A DNA stretch of 64,000 nucleotides from Bacillus sp. MM2020_4 (GCF_011250555.1 NZ_JAANMZ010000011.1:30426-94425); one strand, 5' to 3'. Positions 17,038 to 26,969 are shown, counted from the first letter of the stretch. Notes: a model not told the origin generated them from the letters alone. A program made the numbers and translations.

Positions 17038-18453
17038 GTGAAAGAATGGTTACGATCAATTCCACCAGTATATGAACTTCAAAATCATAGTAAATTTTTA
17101 GCGCTCCTTAATGAGTGTCAGCTGGATCACCCCCAGCTTACGATGCAATTAAAGCATACACTTGAGCAAATTAGGGAATCCATCCTTGAGGATAAATGGC
17201 AAGGTGCCATACCGGGAACAAATCAATTTATTGATGAATTATTTACCACCATGCAAACAAACATTAACAAACAATTTTCCTTTACGATCGAAAAAGTGAT
17301 CAATGCAACGGGTACCATTTTACATACCAATCTCGGCAGGGCAAGATTAAGCGAGAACGCCATTCGTCATGTTGTGGATACAGCACGAAACTATTCCAAT
17401 TTAGAGTATAAACTAAATGAAGGGGAACGCGGCTCACGTCATAGTCATGTGGAATCGCTGCTTAAAGAAATTACTGGTGCCGAAGCAGCCATGGTCGTTA
17501 ATAATAACGCTTCCGCTGTTTACCTCGTTTTAAGGGCATTGGCAAAAAATAAAGAGGTCATCGTTTCAAGGGGACAGCTTGTCGAAATTGGCGGTTCCTT
17601 CCGCATATCTTCTATTATGGAGGAAAGTGGCGCCACCCTAAAAGAAGTGGGAACAACCAATAAAACCCATCTTTACGATTACGAGAATGCGGTTACACCG
17701 GAAACCGCTATTGTCATGAAGGTTCATACGAGTAACTTTAAAGTTATAGGTTTTACAAAATCGGTTGAAACGGAAGAGCTCATTGAGTTTACAAACGAGT
17801 TAGATGACGTTATTTTTTATGAGGACTTAGGCAGTGGTGCACTTTATGATTTCAGGAAGCATGGAATTGGTGAAGAACCGGTCGTGAAAGAGGTCATCGA
17901 GTTAGGGGCAGATGTTGTTACCTTTAGTGGGGATAAGCTACTTGGTGGCCCACAAGCAGGAATTATTGCTGGAAAGAAGAAAATCATTGACCGTTTAAAA
18001 AAGCATCAGTTAGCAAGAGTGGTTCGTGTTGATAAAATGACATTAGCTGCACTTGAAGGAACGTTAATCGATTATGCTCGCGGTGAAAAAGCCATGCAAA
18101 CAATACCGGTCATTCGCGATTTATTAGTGTCTATTCATGAATTAGACGAAAGATCAAATGCTTTTGTTACAAAATTGTTACAAGGGGCAAACGGTTTTCA
18201 AGCTAAAATTATTAAAAATGAAAGTCAAGTGGGCGGGGGAACGATGCCTGATGTTGTGCTTCCAACGATGGTCATAGCCTTAAAACACGAGTCACTTTCT
18301 GCGGAACAGATAGGAAGAAAACTTCGAACAGAATCGAAGCCGGCCATTATTGCGCGTATTCAAAAAGAGGAGGTACTTATTGACCTAAGAACAGTTACTC
18401 CTGAAGAGGAGTGCACCATAATCGACGCACTATTGAATGTGAACCCCTCTTAA
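17038..18453 (+). CDS. selA: L-seryl-tRNA(Sec) selenium transferase
   Basis: A 471-residue PLP enzyme that converts Ser-tRNA(Sec) to Sec-tRNA(Sec) with selenophosphate from SelD. The PLP lysine is about residue 300 in the VTFSGDKLLGGPQAG motif; GTILHTNLGRARL and VNNNASAVYL are also family-typical. I start at GTG 17038, with GAAGGAG 8 bases upstream, instead of the ATG at 17017. In many bacteria selB and selC follow selA; here a spore gene follows directly, so selB and selC must lie elsewhere. The presence of selA shows that the selenium is used for selenocysteine. Confidence 0.93.
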   Translation: MKEWLRSIPPVYELQNHSKFLALLNECQLDHPQLTMQLKHTLEQIRESILEDKWQGAIPGTNQFIDELFTTMQTNINKQFSFTIEKVINATGTILHTNLGRARLSENAIRHVVDTARNYSNLEYKLNEGERGSRHSHVESLLKEITGAEAAMVVNNNASAVYLVLRALAKNKEVIVSRGQLVEIGGSFRISSIMEESGATLKEVGTTNKTHLYDYENAVTPETAIVMKVHTSNFKVIGFTKSVETEELIEFTNELDDVIFYEDLGSGALYDFRKHGIGEEPVVKEVIELGADVVTFSGDKLLGGPQAGIIAGKKKIIDRLKKHQLARVVRVDKMTLAALEGTLIDYARGEKAMQTIPVIRDLLVSIHELDERSNAFVTKLLQGANGFQAKIIKNESQVGGGTMPDVVLPTMVIALKHESLSAEQIGRKLRTESKPAIIARIQKEEVLIDLRTVTPEEECTIIDALLNVNPS

Positions 18454-18467
18454 TCCTGGAGGGGTTC
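18441..18467 (+). terminator. Hairpin overlapping the selA stop
   Basis: GAACCCCTC and GAGGGGTTC form a perfect 9-bp stem spanning the stop codon. No T-run follows at once, so termination may be assisted by the small AAGCG-CTTA-CGCTT hairpin with TTTT at 18479-18496. Confidence 0.55.
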
Positions 18468-18494
18468 TCGATTGCCTTAAGCGCTTACGCTTTT

Positions 18495-18632
18495 TTACAT
18501 ATCATGACTTGAGTTATGTTTTTGATGGGTATGGTTGCGATTCTTTACTTTGTGCGAACCGCTTAATGGTTCTGGCTGCCCTGATTGCTTTGGTGCATTT
18601 TTACGCATATCTTTTCCATCATTTTTGTTCAT
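18495..18632 (-). CDS. sspP: Small acid-soluble spore protein P
   Basis: A 45-residue basic protein that is usually overlooked. The KDMRKNAPK start, [17 protein letters not shown] middle and HNSSHDM end match B. subtilis SspP (CotL) almost along its length. AGGAGG lies 6 bases before the ATG at 18632. Like its B. subtilis counterpart it is close to sspO and citB. It is a minor spore-core protein made in the forespore; a sigma-G-like promoter precedes it. Confidence 0.9.
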   Translation of the reverse strand: MNKNDGKDMRKNAPKQSGQPEPLSGSHKVKNRNHTHQKHNSSHDM

Positions 18633-18654
18633 TTTTTATCCCTCCTCACCCTAA

Positions 18655-18683
18655 TAGGATGCAATCATAAAAACATTTTATCC
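18655..18683 (-). promoter_or_regulatory. Sigma-G-like promoter of sspP
   Basis: On the minus strand GGATA is followed after 17 bp by CATCCTA, close to the forespore sigma-G pattern (GHATR, about 18 bp, CATnnTA). Confidence 0.4.
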
Positions 18684-18746
18684 CGAATATTTTTTTCTGA
18701 TCTGCGCAATTTAATGGGTAAACAAAATGAAGGAGTGAGATAAATT

Positions 18747-19016
18747 ATGCAGAAATATCCTTACAACAAGGACAAGCAAGAGGCTTTTCAAGCGGCACAA
18801 CAAGGATACGAGGAAGCCCAAGGTCTTTTTGAGACAATTGTCAGTGATAGTGCCAGTTATGGGCATCAACTCAAGCATTTAAAGAATGAAGTCAATGAAG
18901 CGTATCAACAAATAGAAAGCGCATTAGAAGTCGCTTCTGAACACCAAAAAGCCCAACTGGAACAATTCCAGCTGGATCTGCAAAATATGGTCTATGAAGT
19001 AAATCAGACAGAATAA
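18747..19016 (+). CDS. Small helical protein (possibly DUF2524/YtzC-like)
   Basis: An 89-residue, Gln/Glu-rich protein predicted to be two or three long amphipathic helices forming a coiled coil (QQGYEEAQGLFE, then LKNEVNEAYQQIESALE and KAQLEQFQLDLQNM). The pattern is reminiscent of the YtzC family, whose function is unknown. AAGGAGTGAG precedes the ATG and a good terminator follows. It sits between two minus-strand spore genes. No function assigned. Confidence 0.65.
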   Translation: MQKYPYNKDKQEAFQAAQQGYEEAQGLFETIVSDSASYGHQLKHLKNEVNEAYQQIESALEVASEHQKAQLEQFQLDLQNMVYEVNQTE

Positions 19017-19017
19017 A

Positions 19018-19062
19018 AATAAGCAGGGGGCCCCGCCAATAGGGGATCCCTGCTTATTTTTA
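19018..19062. terminator. Terminator between the coiled-coil gene and sspO
   Basis: AATAAGCAGGG pairs with CCCTGCTTATT, with further G/C pairing inside, followed by T-rich sequence on the plus strand and A/T-rich sequence on the minus strand. It probably serves both converging genes. Confidence 0.85.
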
Positions 19063-19065
19063 TTT

Positions 19066-19218
19066 TTATTGATTTTTCTTTCGTTTTTTATTGTTCAGTC
19101 TTTCCATTGCCGTTTTTTCTGGCTCGCTTGCAAATTCCTCGTTGAAACCAGCCCCTTTTCCTTGACCCTTAGCGGCATTCATTCCTGGAATGACATGATT
19201 AGACTTTCGTTTTACCAT
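19066..19218 (-). CDS. sspO: Small acid-soluble spore protein O
   Basis: A 50-residue basic protein starting [19 protein letters not shown] and ending [10 protein letters not shown], matching B. subtilis SspO (CotK) at both ends. GGAGGTGAAGG precedes the ATG. It is a minor forespore protein. In B. subtilis sspO and sspP are adjacent; here a plus-strand gene lies between them, so the two must be transcribed separately. Confidence 0.9.
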   Translation of the reverse strand: MVKRKSNHVIPGMNAAKGQGKGAGFNEEFASEPEKTAMERLNNKKRKKNQ

Positions 19219-19406
19219 TTCCTTCACCTCCTGTATATTGTTACTATTTCCTTTCTGTCTTTAATAATGACAAGAAAATAGTTTTTTGAGATAATAATAA
19301 AGAAAATGAGAATTCACACTGATCCCAAATCATGCTATTATTAATGCGATTTTCAAAATACTCCGAACAAATTACATAAAAAGCATAAGAAAAACTTATC
19401 AAGCAC

Positions 19407-19424
19407 AATAACTTTCTTGTTATT
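19407..19424 (+). promoter_or_regulatory. CcpC-like dyad upstream of aconitase
   Basis: AATAAC-N6-GTTATT is a perfect dyad about 130 bp before citB. It contains ATAA and TTAT arms like those bound by the citrate-responsive repressor CcpC at B. subtilis citB. The arm spacing (8) is one base longer than the ATAA-N7-TTAT I recall. The rest of the 330-bp gap (19219-19548) holds no gene I can see. Confidence 0.4.
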
Positions 19425-19548
19425 TACTTATGTAGAAGGTTGTATTAAGATTAGAATTGTGAGAAAAGTGAAGTGGGATGGGAAAATTCAAACTTTTCGA
19501 CTTTTCGTTAATTTTGTTCTATTATGACGAATGAGGGGGTTTTTACAC

Positions 19549-22254
19549 ATGGGTAAAAACGATGTATTTAACGCACGCGCTTCTTTTGAAGCCAACGGTA
19601 AACGCTACCACTATTACCGTTTAAATGCACTTGAAGAGGCAGGGATTGGTAAGGTATCAAAATTGCCATATTCCGTGAAAGTCTTACTTGAATCTGTACT
19701 TCGCCAATATGATGGCCGTGTAATCACAAAAGAGCATGTTGAAAACTTAGCAAAATGGGGAACTGACGAGTTAAAAGAAGTAGATGTTCCATTCAAACCA
19801 GCTCGTGTAATCTTACAAGATTTTACTGGTGTTCCAGCAGTGGTTGACCTTGCTTCTTTACGAAAAGCAATGGCTGATCTCGGCGGTGACGCAGACAAAA
19901 TCAATCCAGAGAAAACAGTTGATTTAGTTATCGACCACTCCGTACAAGTTGATGCGTATGGATCTGCAGATGCTTTAAGAATTAATATGGATTATGAATT
20001 TGAACGAAATGCAGAACGCTACCAATTCTTAAGCTGGGCACAAAAATCATTCAACAACTATCGTGCTGTTCCACCGGCAACAGGTATCGTTCACCAAGTA
20101 AACCTTGAGTATTTGGCAGATGTTGTCCATGTTGCTGAAACAAACGGGGAACTAGAAACATATCCAGATACATTAGTGGGTACTGATTCGCACACTACCA
20201 TGATCAATGGTCTTGGTGTTCTCGGCTGGGGTGTAGGCGGTATTGAAGCAGAAGCAGGTATGCTTGGTCAGCCTTCTTATTTCCCAGTTCCAGAAGTAGT
20301 TGGGGTTAAATTAAATGGTGTGCTTCCAAACGGCGCTACAGCAACTGACCTTGCCCTTAAAGTAACACAAGTTCTTCGTAAACATGGTGTGGTTGGTAAA
20401 TTTGTTGAATATTTCGGACCTGGGGTATCATCATTACCACTTGCAGACCGTGCAACGATTGCCAACATGGCTCCTGAATATGGTGCAACATGTGGATTCT
20501 TCCCCATTGATGATGAATCACTTGCCTATATGCGCTTAACTGGCCGTGAAGAAGAGCAAGTAAAGGTTGTTGAAGAATATTGCAAAGCAAACGGACTATT
20601 CTTTGATCCATCATTTGAACCAGTATATACAGATGTAATCGAAATTGACCTTTCTGAAATTGAAGCAAATCTTTCCGGTCCTAAGCGTCCGCAAGATTTA
20701 ATTCCACTTTCAAAAATGAAACAAGAATTCGTTAAAGCTGTTTCTGCACCACAAGGAAACCAAGGCTTCGGTTTCCAAACTGCTGAGCTTGATAAATCAG
20801 CAACGGTTACATTTAGCAATGGTGACGAAGCGGAAATTAAAACAGGTGCGGTTGCGATTGCTTCCATCACTAGCTGTACAAACACTTCTAACCCATATGT
20901 TCTAGTGGGTGCAGGCCTCGTTGCGAAAAGAGCTGTTGAATTAGGAATGGAAGTTCCTAAGTTCGTAAAAACTTCTTTAGCACCAGGTTCAAAAGTGGTA
21001 ACAGGATACCTTCGTGATTCCGGCTTACTTCCATACCTTGAGCAAATCGGTTTCAACCTTGTTGGTTACGGCTGTACAACATGTATCGGTAACTCCGGTC
21101 CATTAAAGGAAGAAATTGAAAAAACCATTGCGGAAAACGATCTATTAGTGACATCTGTTCTTTCAGGTAACCGTAACTTTGAAGGACGTATTCACCCGCT
21201 TGTAAAAGCTAACTATCTTGCTTCACCACCGCTTGTTGTAGCTTATGCTCTTGCTGGGACAGTGAACATCGACTTTGCTACGGAAGCAATCGGTAAAGAT
21301 AAAGACGGCAACGATGTTTTCTTCCATGATATCTGGCCATCTACTGCTGAAATAAATGATGTCGTGAAACGCACCGTTACTCCTGAATTATTCCGCAATG
21401 AATATGCGAACGTGTTCGGTGACAATGAGCGTTGGAACGAAATCAAAACAAGCAATGAACCATTATACACTTGGGATGAAGATTCAACTTATATTGCAAA
21501 CCCGCCTTTCTTTGAAGGTCTATCACCAGAACCAGGAACTGTTGAACCTTTAACAGGACTTCGTGTAGTTGGTAAATTCGGTGACTCTGTTACAACCGAC
21601 CATATTTCACCTGCAGGAGCCATTGGTAAAAACACTCCAGCCGGAAAATATTTGCTTGAAAAAGGCGTTCAACCACGTGACTTCAACTCTTACGGTTCAC
21701 GCCGTGGTAACCACGAAGTCATGATGCGCGGAACATTTGCGAACATCCGAATTCGTAACCAAATTGCACCAGGAACAGAAGGCGGAGTAACAACTTACTG
21801 GCCAACTGGTGAAGTTACTTCTATCTATGATGCATGCATGAAGTACAAAGAAAACGGCACTGGTCTAATGGTAATTGCCGGTAAGGATTACGGAATGGGC
21901 TCATCCCGTGACTGGGCAGCAAAAGGTACTAACCTTCTTGGGATTAAAACGGTTATTGCCGAAAGCTATGAGCGTATCCACCGTTCTAACCTTGTTATGA
22001 TGGGTGTTCTACCTCTTCAATTCAAAGAGGGCGAAAACGCTGAAACACTAGGTTTATCTGGTAATGAAACATTTAATGTACAAGTGGATGAAAAAGTAAG
22101 ACCACACGATTTATTAAAAGTAACTGCTACTGATGAAGCAGGCAGCGAGAAAGAATTTGAAGTAATCGTTCGCTTTGATTCTGAAGTTGAAATTGACTAC
22201 TACCGTCACGGTGGAATTTTACAAATGGTTCTACGTGAAAAGTTACAAGCATAA
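19549..22254 (+). CDS. citB: Aconitate hydratase (aconitase A)
   Basis: A 901-residue monomeric aconitase that interconverts citrate and isocitrate in the TCA cycle and, without its cluster, can bind iron-responsive RNAs. The 4Fe-4S ligands are Cys443 ([10 protein letters not shown]) and Cys509 and Cys512 ([11 protein letters not shown]). Other family segments include [15 protein letters not shown] and [16 protein letters not shown] start at ATG 19549 with GAGGGGG upstream. Neighbouring sspO/sspP and the downstream ResA-like gene match the B. subtilis citB neighbourhood. A CcpC-like dyad suggests citrate control. Confidence 0.97.
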   Translation: MGKNDVFNARASFEANGKRYHYYRLNALEEAGIGKVSKLPYSVKVLLESVLRQYDGRVITKEHVENLAKWGTDELKEVDVPFKPARVILQDFTGVPAVVDLASLRKAMADLGGDADKINPEKTVDLVIDHSVQVDAYGSADALRINMDYEFERNAERYQFLSWAQKSFNNYRAVPPATGIVHQVNLEYLADVVHVAETNGELETYPDTLVGTDSHTTMINGLGVLGWGVGGIEAEAGMLGQPSYFPVPEVVGVKLNGVLPNGATATDLALKVTQVLRKHGVVGKFVEYFGPGVSSLPLADRATIANMAPEYGATCGFFPIDDESLAYMRLTGREEEQVKVVEEYCKANGLFFDPSFEPVYTDVIEIDLSEIEANLSGPKRPQDLIPLSKMKQEFVKAVSAPQGNQGFGFQTAELDKSATVTFSNGDEAEIKTGAVAIASITSCTNTSNPYVLVGAGLVAKRAVELGMEVPKFVKTSLAPGSKVVTGYLRDSGLLPYLEQIGFNLVGYGCTTCIGNSGPLKEEIEKTIAENDLLVTSVLSGNRNFEGRIHPLVKANYLASPPLVVAYALAGTVNIDFATEAIGKDKDGNDVFFHDIWPSTAEINDVVKRTVTPELFRNEYANVFGDNERWNEIKTSNEPLYTWDEDSTYIANPPFFEGLSPEPGTVEPLTGLRVVGKFGDSVTTDHISPAGAIGKNTPAGKYLLEKGVQPRDFNSYGSRRGNHEVMMRGTFANIRIRNQIAPGTEGGVTTYWPTGEVTSIYDACMKYKENGTGLMVIAGKDYGMGSSRDWAAKGTNLLGIKTVIAESYERIHRSNLVMMGVLPLQFKEGENAETLGLSGNETFNVQVDEKVRPHDLLKVTATDEAGSEKEFEVIVRFDSEVEIDYYRHGGILQMVLREKLQA

Positions 22255-22264
22255 TTAGATGGAG

Positions 22265-22294
22265 GCACCATGCTAGGGCATGGTGCTTTTTTTA
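22265..22294 (+). terminator. Terminator of citB
   Basis: GCACCATG pairs with CATGGTGC around a 6-base loop, followed by seven T. Confidence 0.88.
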
Positions 22295-22419
22295 TGCAAT
22301 GATTGACAATAGTAAAGAATATTTACTATAATAAAATTATCAAACGAAAAGGAATGGTAAAGAGGCATGAAGTTTTAATCTTATTTTTCAATTCATTATT
22401 CGAATAAACGAAAATGAAG

Positions 22420-22548
22420 ACCTGAAGAATTGGATTAGACTGTCCTTTTTATGTCCTGATCGTATCATACCAAACCTTTTTAGGTTTATTTGTTGTCATT
22501 CTTTTATGACGGCAACGATACTGTTTATGACATAAACTTTCTTCAGGT
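22420..22548 (+). promoter_or_regulatory. Structured leader of the VmlR-like ABC-F gene
   Basis: ACCTGAAGAA (22420-22429) is perfectly complementary to TTCTTCAGGT (22539-22548), closing a leader that ends 8 bases before the AAGGAGG ribosome binding site. Inside are the hairpin AAACCT-TTT-AGGTTT and a GTTGTCAT/ATGACGGCAAC stem. A nine-codon reading frame (22506-22535, MTATILFMT) overlaps the 3' part but has no clear ribosome binding site. ABC-F resistance genes are often controlled by attenuation in such leaders. The remainder of the citB-to-gene gap contains nothing else recognised. Confidence 0.5.
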
Positions 22549-22569
22549 TCGCATGAAGGAGGTTTTTTT

Positions 22570-24273
22570 ATGTTTAAAAATCAAAATTCAGTTATGATAA
22601 ATGTTAAAGGTTTAGAAAAAAGCTTTCATTTGCAAAAAATCTTCGACAATATTCAATTTGAAATTAAAAATGGCGAAAAGATTGGCCTCGTGGGGCTAAA
22701 CGGCACGGGAAAAACTACATTAGCCAATCTTATTTTGGGCAAAATTTTACCAGACAAAGGTGTAATCGAAAAACCAAATGATGTAAAAATAGGGTACCTT
22801 ACACAGTCGATTGACTACGAGGGAAATGATTTTTATCAATTTCTTTCAAATGAAGCTGAATATGATCTATTCCATCGTACAAGTGAACTAGGACTTCGAA
22901 AGGTGTCAAATTGGGAAGAGAGCAGACTATCCCATTTAAGTGGCGGGGAAAAGCTAAAGCTTGCTTTATCCATGGTCTGGGCCTCGAAACCAGATGTATT
23001 AATCTTGGATGAACCAACCAACCATTTGGATTTTACAGGAATTAAGTGGCTTGTTTCGGAATTAGAAAAGTTCCATGGTCCAGTTTTACTTATTTCTCAT
23101 GACCGTCATTTTTTAGATCAAACAGTCAATCGAATATTTGAATTAGAAAATGGCAAGATTGGTTTTTACAATGGAAATTACAGTGATTATCGGAAGGAAA
23201 AACAGCAACGATTAGAAACACAGAGACACCAATATAATGTCCAGCAGCGCCAAACAGAATTAGTTGAGACACAAATGGTGCAATTAAAATCTTGGTCAGA
23301 AAAAGCTCACCGAAATTCAAGAAAAGAAGAGGGCACAAAAGAATATCATCGAGTAAAAGCCAAAAAGCGAGACAATCAAGTGAAATCGAAAATGAAGCGC
23401 CTGCAAAATGAGCTAAATAAAAATAAGGTAGAGAAACCCATTGATGAGGCAAAAGTTCGGTTCGAGTTTGATCAGCATGGAAAAAGAGGCAAACGGATAC
23501 TAGAGGCAAAAAGGCTGTCTAAATCCTTTGATGACAGAACCCTCTTTCAAGATTCCCAATTCTATATTAATCAAGGTGAGCGGATAGGATTGTTAGGGGA
23601 AAATGGCTGCGGGAAAACCACATTAATTAAGATGATCAATGGTATGATGCAGCCTTCAGAAGGTGAGCTTTGGAAAAGTGACACCATTAACATTGCCTAT
23701 TTAAGCCAAGACGTTGCTGATTTACCAGCTGATCTATCGGCAATGGAAGCATTAGGCTATTCCGACCGCGAATCCATTTTGAAGGCAAGAACGTTACTTG
23801 CTAATTTGGGTTTAAAAGAGGGTCATATAACAAAACCAATTGGAACGTTAAGCCTTGGGCAAAGGACACGGGTGAAGCTTGTCGACATACTTATGAAGGA
23901 ATATGATGTTCTCATTTTAGATGAACCGACGAACCATCTCGATTTACCAAGCAGGGAGCAGCTCGAAAAAACGCTAAAAGAGTATACCGGCACGATTTTG
24001 ACTGTTTCCCATGATTTCTATTTTTTAAATAACCTTTGTGATCGGCTGCTGGTGTTTGACAATCAACAAATTAAACGAGTTGAAATGAAGCCGGAGGAAT
24101 ATTTTAAAACAAAGACCATCGATAACAGGAATGAAAAACTATTAGTTATTGAAAATAAGATCGCTGCTATTCTAGGTGAATTGTCGCTTATTAATCAAAA
24201 GGATCCAAAATATCACGAATTAGACAAAGAATTTAATGATCTCGTTAAGCAAAAACGAGCATTAATGGGGTAA
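22570..24273 (+). CDS. VmlR-like ABC-F ribosomal protection protein
   Basis: A 567-residue soluble protein with two ABC ATPase domains and no membrane segments. First domain: Walker A GLNGTGKTTLAN, signature LSHLSGGEKLKL, Walker B LILDEPTNHLDF. Second: GENGCGKTTLIK, LSLGQRTRVKL, LILDEPTNHLDLPSREQLE. The linker segment WSEKAHRNSRKEEGTKEYHRVKAKK closely resembles that of B. subtilis VmlR, which removes virginiamycin M, lincosamides and pleuromutilins from the ribosome; a C-terminal extension is also present. AAGGAGG is 7 bases before the ATG. The precise drug spectrum cannot be read from sequence. Confidence 0.85.
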   Translation: MFKNQNSVMINVKGLEKSFHLQKIFDNIQFEIKNGEKIGLVGLNGTGKTTLANLILGKILPDKGVIEKPNDVKIGYLTQSIDYEGNDFYQFLSNEAEYDLFHRTSELGLRKVSNWEESRLSHLSGGEKLKLALSMVWASKPDVLILDEPTNHLDFTGIKWLVSELEKFHGPVLLISHDRHFLDQTVNRIFELENGKIGFYNGNYSDYRKEKQQRLETQRHQYNVQQRQTELVETQMVQLKSWSEKAHRNSRKEEGTKEYHRVKAKKRDNQVKSKMKRLQNELNKNKVEKPIDEAKVRFEFDQHGKRGKRILEAKRLSKSFDDRTLFQDSQFYINQGERIGLLGENGCGKTTLIKMINGMMQPSEGELWKSDTINIAYLSQDVADLPADLSAMEALGYSDRESILKARTLLANLGLKEGHITKPIGTLSLGQRTRVKLVDILMKEYDVLILDEPTNHLDLPSREQLEKTLKEYTGTILTVSHDFYFLNNLCDRLLVFDNQQIKRVEMKPEEYFKTKTIDNRNEKLLVIENKIAAILGELSLINQKDPKYHELDKEFNDLVKQKRALMG

Positions 24274-24279
24274 ATTGAT

Positions 24280-24307
24280 AGAGGGCAGGAATTTCCTGCT
24301 CTTTTTC
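24280..24307 (+). terminator. Terminator of the ABC-F gene
   Basis: AGAGGGCAGGAA pairs with TTTCCTGCTCT, followed by TTTTT. Confidence 0.8.
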
Positions 24308-24407
24308 CCATATGTATTGCATCCTTTACGAATATTGTTAAAATAACAATGGAAGAAATATACGCTTTTGTAAGCGGCTTATACATATAAGAGAGGAGAT
24401 GATTTTA

Positions 24408-25454
24408 GTGACAGAAGCCTTTTTACAATCTGTTTACTATGATAATGGTGTATTAAAAATACTCGATCAAACGAAAATTCCAAATGTGACGGAATTTCTT
24501 GAAATCTCCCAAATTGAAGATGCCTGGGATGCCATTAAGCAATTAAAAGTCCGTGGTGCGCCAGCAATTGGCATTGCTGCAGCCTATGGATTATTATTAG
24601 GTGTCAAAGATGCTCCCGAAAGTTCATTTGAGGATTTTTATCAAGAATTTAAAAAACAATCAGACTATCTGGCAACCTCTCGGCCCACTGCCGTTAACTT
24701 ATTTTGGGCCTTGAAACGGATGGATGAGCGGGCACAAAAAGAAAAAGACCGTACAGTTGCAAAAATTAAAGAAGCACTAGTAGACGAAGCACATTCCATT
24801 CGTAATGAAGATGAAGAAGTGTGCCGAACCATCGGCGAACACGCCTTAACGCTTTTGCAAGACGGAATAGGCATTCTTACCCATTGTAATGCAGGTGGTA
24901 TCGCTACGGCAAGATATGGGACAGCGCTTGCACCGCTCTACTTAGCCAAGGAAAAAGGCTGGGACATTAAGGTGTTTGCTGATGAAACAAGACCGCTCTT
25001 GCAAGGAGCCCGCTTGACTGCCTGGGAGCTTATGCAGGCAGGGATTGATGTAACCCTTATTACTGACAACATGGCGGCAATGGTGATGCAAAAAGGCTGG
25101 GTTCAAGCCGTTATAGTCGGTTGTGACAGAGTCGCGGCCAACGGGGACGTAGCAAATAAAATTGGCACCTACGGAGTGGCTATACTGGCAAAGGCCCATA
25201 AAATTCCCTTCTATGTGGCCGCACCGATCTCTACCATTGACCTAGAAACCAAAACCGGTGCAGATATTCCTATAGAGGAAAGAGAGGCATCGGAGATCAC
25301 TGAAGGATTTGGAAAAAGGACGGCTCCTGAAGGTGTAAAGGTGTTTAATCCCGCGTTTGATGTTACCCCACATGAACTGGTTACGGCTATTATTACCGAA
25401 AAGGGAATACTAACAGGAAATTATCAAGGAGAGCTGCCAAAATTATTTCAATGA
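24408..25454 (+). CDS. mtnA: Methylthioribose-1-phosphate isomerase-type protein
   Basis: A 348-residue aldose-ketose isomerase. Family segments are [33 protein letters not shown] (catalytic Cys), [16 protein letters not shown] and [19 protein letters not shown] (catalytic Asp). It converts 5-methylthioribose-1-P or 5-deoxyribose-1-P to the ribulose form. I start at GTG 24408 with GAGAGGAG upstream. A class II aldolase follows 22 bases later and no other mtn gene is near, so this may be the isomerase of a 5-deoxyribose/DHAP shunt (DrdI-like) instead of the classic methionine salvage MtnA. Confidence 0.85.
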   Translation: MTEAFLQSVYYDNGVLKILDQTKIPNVTEFLEISQIEDAWDAIKQLKVRGAPAIGIAAAYGLLLGVKDAPESSFEDFYQEFKKQSDYLATSRPTAVNLFWALKRMDERAQKEKDRTVAKIKEALVDEAHSIRNEDEEVCRTIGEHALTLLQDGIGILTHCNAGGIATARYGTALAPLYLAKEKGWDIKVFADETRPLLQGARLTAWELMQAGIDVTLITDNMAAMVMQKGWVQAVIVGCDRVAANGDVANKIGTYGVAILAKAHKIPFYVAAPISTIDLETKTGADIPIEEREASEITEGFGKRTAPEGVKVFNPAFDVTPHELVTAIITEKGILTGNYQGELPKLFQ

Positions 25455-25476
25455 CTATATCAAAGGCGGGTAACGT

Positions 25477-26271
25477 ATGATTACGGAAATTAAATTTAAG
25501 AAACAAATTTGTGATATTGGAAAGAGGATCTACGAAAAAGGTTTTGTGGCAGCCAATGATGGGAATATTTCCATACGAATCAGTGACGATCAATTTCTAA
25601 TTACGCCAACAGGTGTCAGTAAGGGCTCTTTGACACCAGAAATGATTATCAAGGTTGATATGCACGGCAATGTTCTCGATGGGGATTACCGTCCAACCTC
25701 TGAAATGAAAATGCATCTGCTGGTCTATAAAGAACGGCCGGACATCCAAGCTGTCGTTCATGTTCATCCGCCATATGCAACAGCCTTTGCTATAGCAGGC
25801 ATCCCGTTGGACCAGGCGCTCATGCCAGAGTCGGTTGTCTATCTCGGAACGATACCTATTGCCGAATATGGCACCCCCTCTACAGAAGAAGTGCCCAATG
25901 CCGTAAAAAAGCATGTTCGTGAGCACCAAGGGGTGTTATTAGAAAACCACGGGGCATTAACTTGGGGCAAGGATTTGGACCATGCCTATTATTTAATGGA
26001 ATCCTTAGAGTTTACGGCAAAAATTAATTGGATAGCTAAGCAGCTTAATGGGGATAGGGAGCTTTCAAAAACGCATGTTCACACACTGGTGGAAATGAAA
26101 ACCAAAATGGGGATAGCAGGGAAGACCCCGCAAGGTGTGGAAACTTTGGAAGGCATCCATGCGAAAAAAGTAACCACAACAGCTGGTCCAGCACTGTCTG
26201 AACAAGATCTAAACTATATCATCGAAGGAGTTTCCCGAAAAGTAGTAAACGAATTGAAAAAACATCTTTAG
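25477..26271 (+). CDS. Class II aldolase/adducin family protein (DrdA/fuculose aldolase-like)
   Basis: A 264-residue zinc aldolase. The first part has FVAANDGNISIRISDD and LITPTGVSKG; metal-binding histidines are in VVHVHPPYATAFA and LLENHGALTWG. This fits L-fuculose-phosphate aldolases. It is paired with the MtnA-type isomerase and could split 5-deoxyribulose-1-P (or methylthioribulose-1-P) to dihydroxyacetone phosphate and an aldehyde, salvaging by-products of S-adenosylmethionine enzymes. AAAGGCGGG serves as ribosome binding site. The assignment of substrate is inference from the pairing. Confidence 0.8.
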   Translation: MITEIKFKKQICDIGKRIYEKGFVAANDGNISIRISDDQFLITPTGVSKGSLTPEMIIKVDMHGNVLDGDYRPTSEMKMHLLVYKERPDIQAVVHVHPPYATAFAIAGIPLDQALMPESVVYLGTIPIAEYGTPSTEEVPNAVKKHVREHQGVLLENHGALTWGKDLDHAYYLMESLEFTAKINWIAKQLNGDRELSKTHVHTLVEMKTKMGIAGKTPQGVETLEGIHAKKVTTTAGPALSEQDLNYIIEGVSRKVVNELKKHL

Positions 26272-26298
26272 AAAGCAAGCGGATATGGCTTGCTTTTT
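26272..26298 (+). terminator. Terminator of the mtnA-aldolase pair
   Basis: AAAGCAAGC pairs with GCTTGCTTT around a 7-base loop, followed by TTTCC. Confidence 0.8.
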
Positions 26299-26427
26299 CC
26301 GTTTATTGTTTTTCAATATAAAAATTCCCCAAATTGTCACAGTTTCGGCATATACACATTTTGTTTCACCTAGGTTTATAGTGTAAAATCAATGTAGCAG
26401 ATACGAAGTAAAGGAGGATTTTCGGGG

Positions 26428-26964
26428 ATGATGAAAAAAGTAATTGCTGCTGTTGTTTTAGTTACCTTACTCAGTGTAGCGATTGTTCAAGCTATGGATA
26501 AAAAGACAGATACACCCGAAACGACAAGTCAGGGAACAGCCAATAAAGAAGGACTTTCTATCGGAGCGAAGGCACCTGATTTTGAACTAAAAACATTGAC
26601 AGGCGAGACAGCCAAGCTTTCTGATTATAAAGGGAAAAAAGTGATGTTAAACTTTTGGGCAACTTGGTGCGGACCATGTAAAGCAGAAATGCCGGAAATG
26701 GAGCAATTCTCCAAAGAAATCGGTGATGATACCGTCATTTTGGCCGTAAATATTGACCCACAATTAGATGTCCAAGGATTCGTTGATGAATATAAAATTA
26801 CCTTTCCGATCCTTCTTGACGCAGAAGACAAGGTAAATGATACCTATCAAATCATCTCAATCCCAACCACCTATTTTATTGATAGCAAAGGGATCATAAA
26901 AAATAGATTTATCGGCACCATGAAGCTCGATAACATGAAAGACTTTACCAATAAATTGCACTAA
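26428..26964 (+). CDS. ResA/TlpA-like membrane-anchored thiol-disulfide oxidoreductase
   Basis: A 178-residue protein with an N-terminal membrane anchor (residues 4-22) and an extracytoplasmic thioredoxin fold. The active site WCGPC is in LNFWATWCGPCKAEMPEME near residue 80; the cis-proline motif SIPTTYFID is near 150. Related proteins keep cytochrome c or other exported cysteines reduced. Its place after citB matches B. subtilis yneN. Either of two adjacent ATG codons could start it after AAAGGAGG. Both active-site residues are Cys, not Sec. Confidence 0.85.
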   Translation: MMKKVIAAVVLVTLLSVAIVQAMDKKTDTPETTSQGTANKEGLSIGAKAPDFELKTLTGETAKLSDYKGKKVMLNFWATWCGPCKAEMPEMEQFSKEIGDDTVILAVNIDPQLDVQGFVDEYKITFPILLDAEDKVNDTYQIISIPTTYFIDSKGIIKNRFIGTMKLDNMKDFTNKLH

Positions 26965-26969
26965 ACATG

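Noticed and set aside
18454..18746. selB or tRNA-Sec (selC) directly after selA
   Set aside because: The stretch contains hairpins and the complete sspP gene on the minus strand; no SelB-like frame and no long-variable-arm tRNA shape was found.
26428..26964. ResA-like protein as a further selenoprotein
   Set aside because: The active site is Cys-Gly-Pro-Cys with ordinary TGC and TGT codons and no in-frame TGA.
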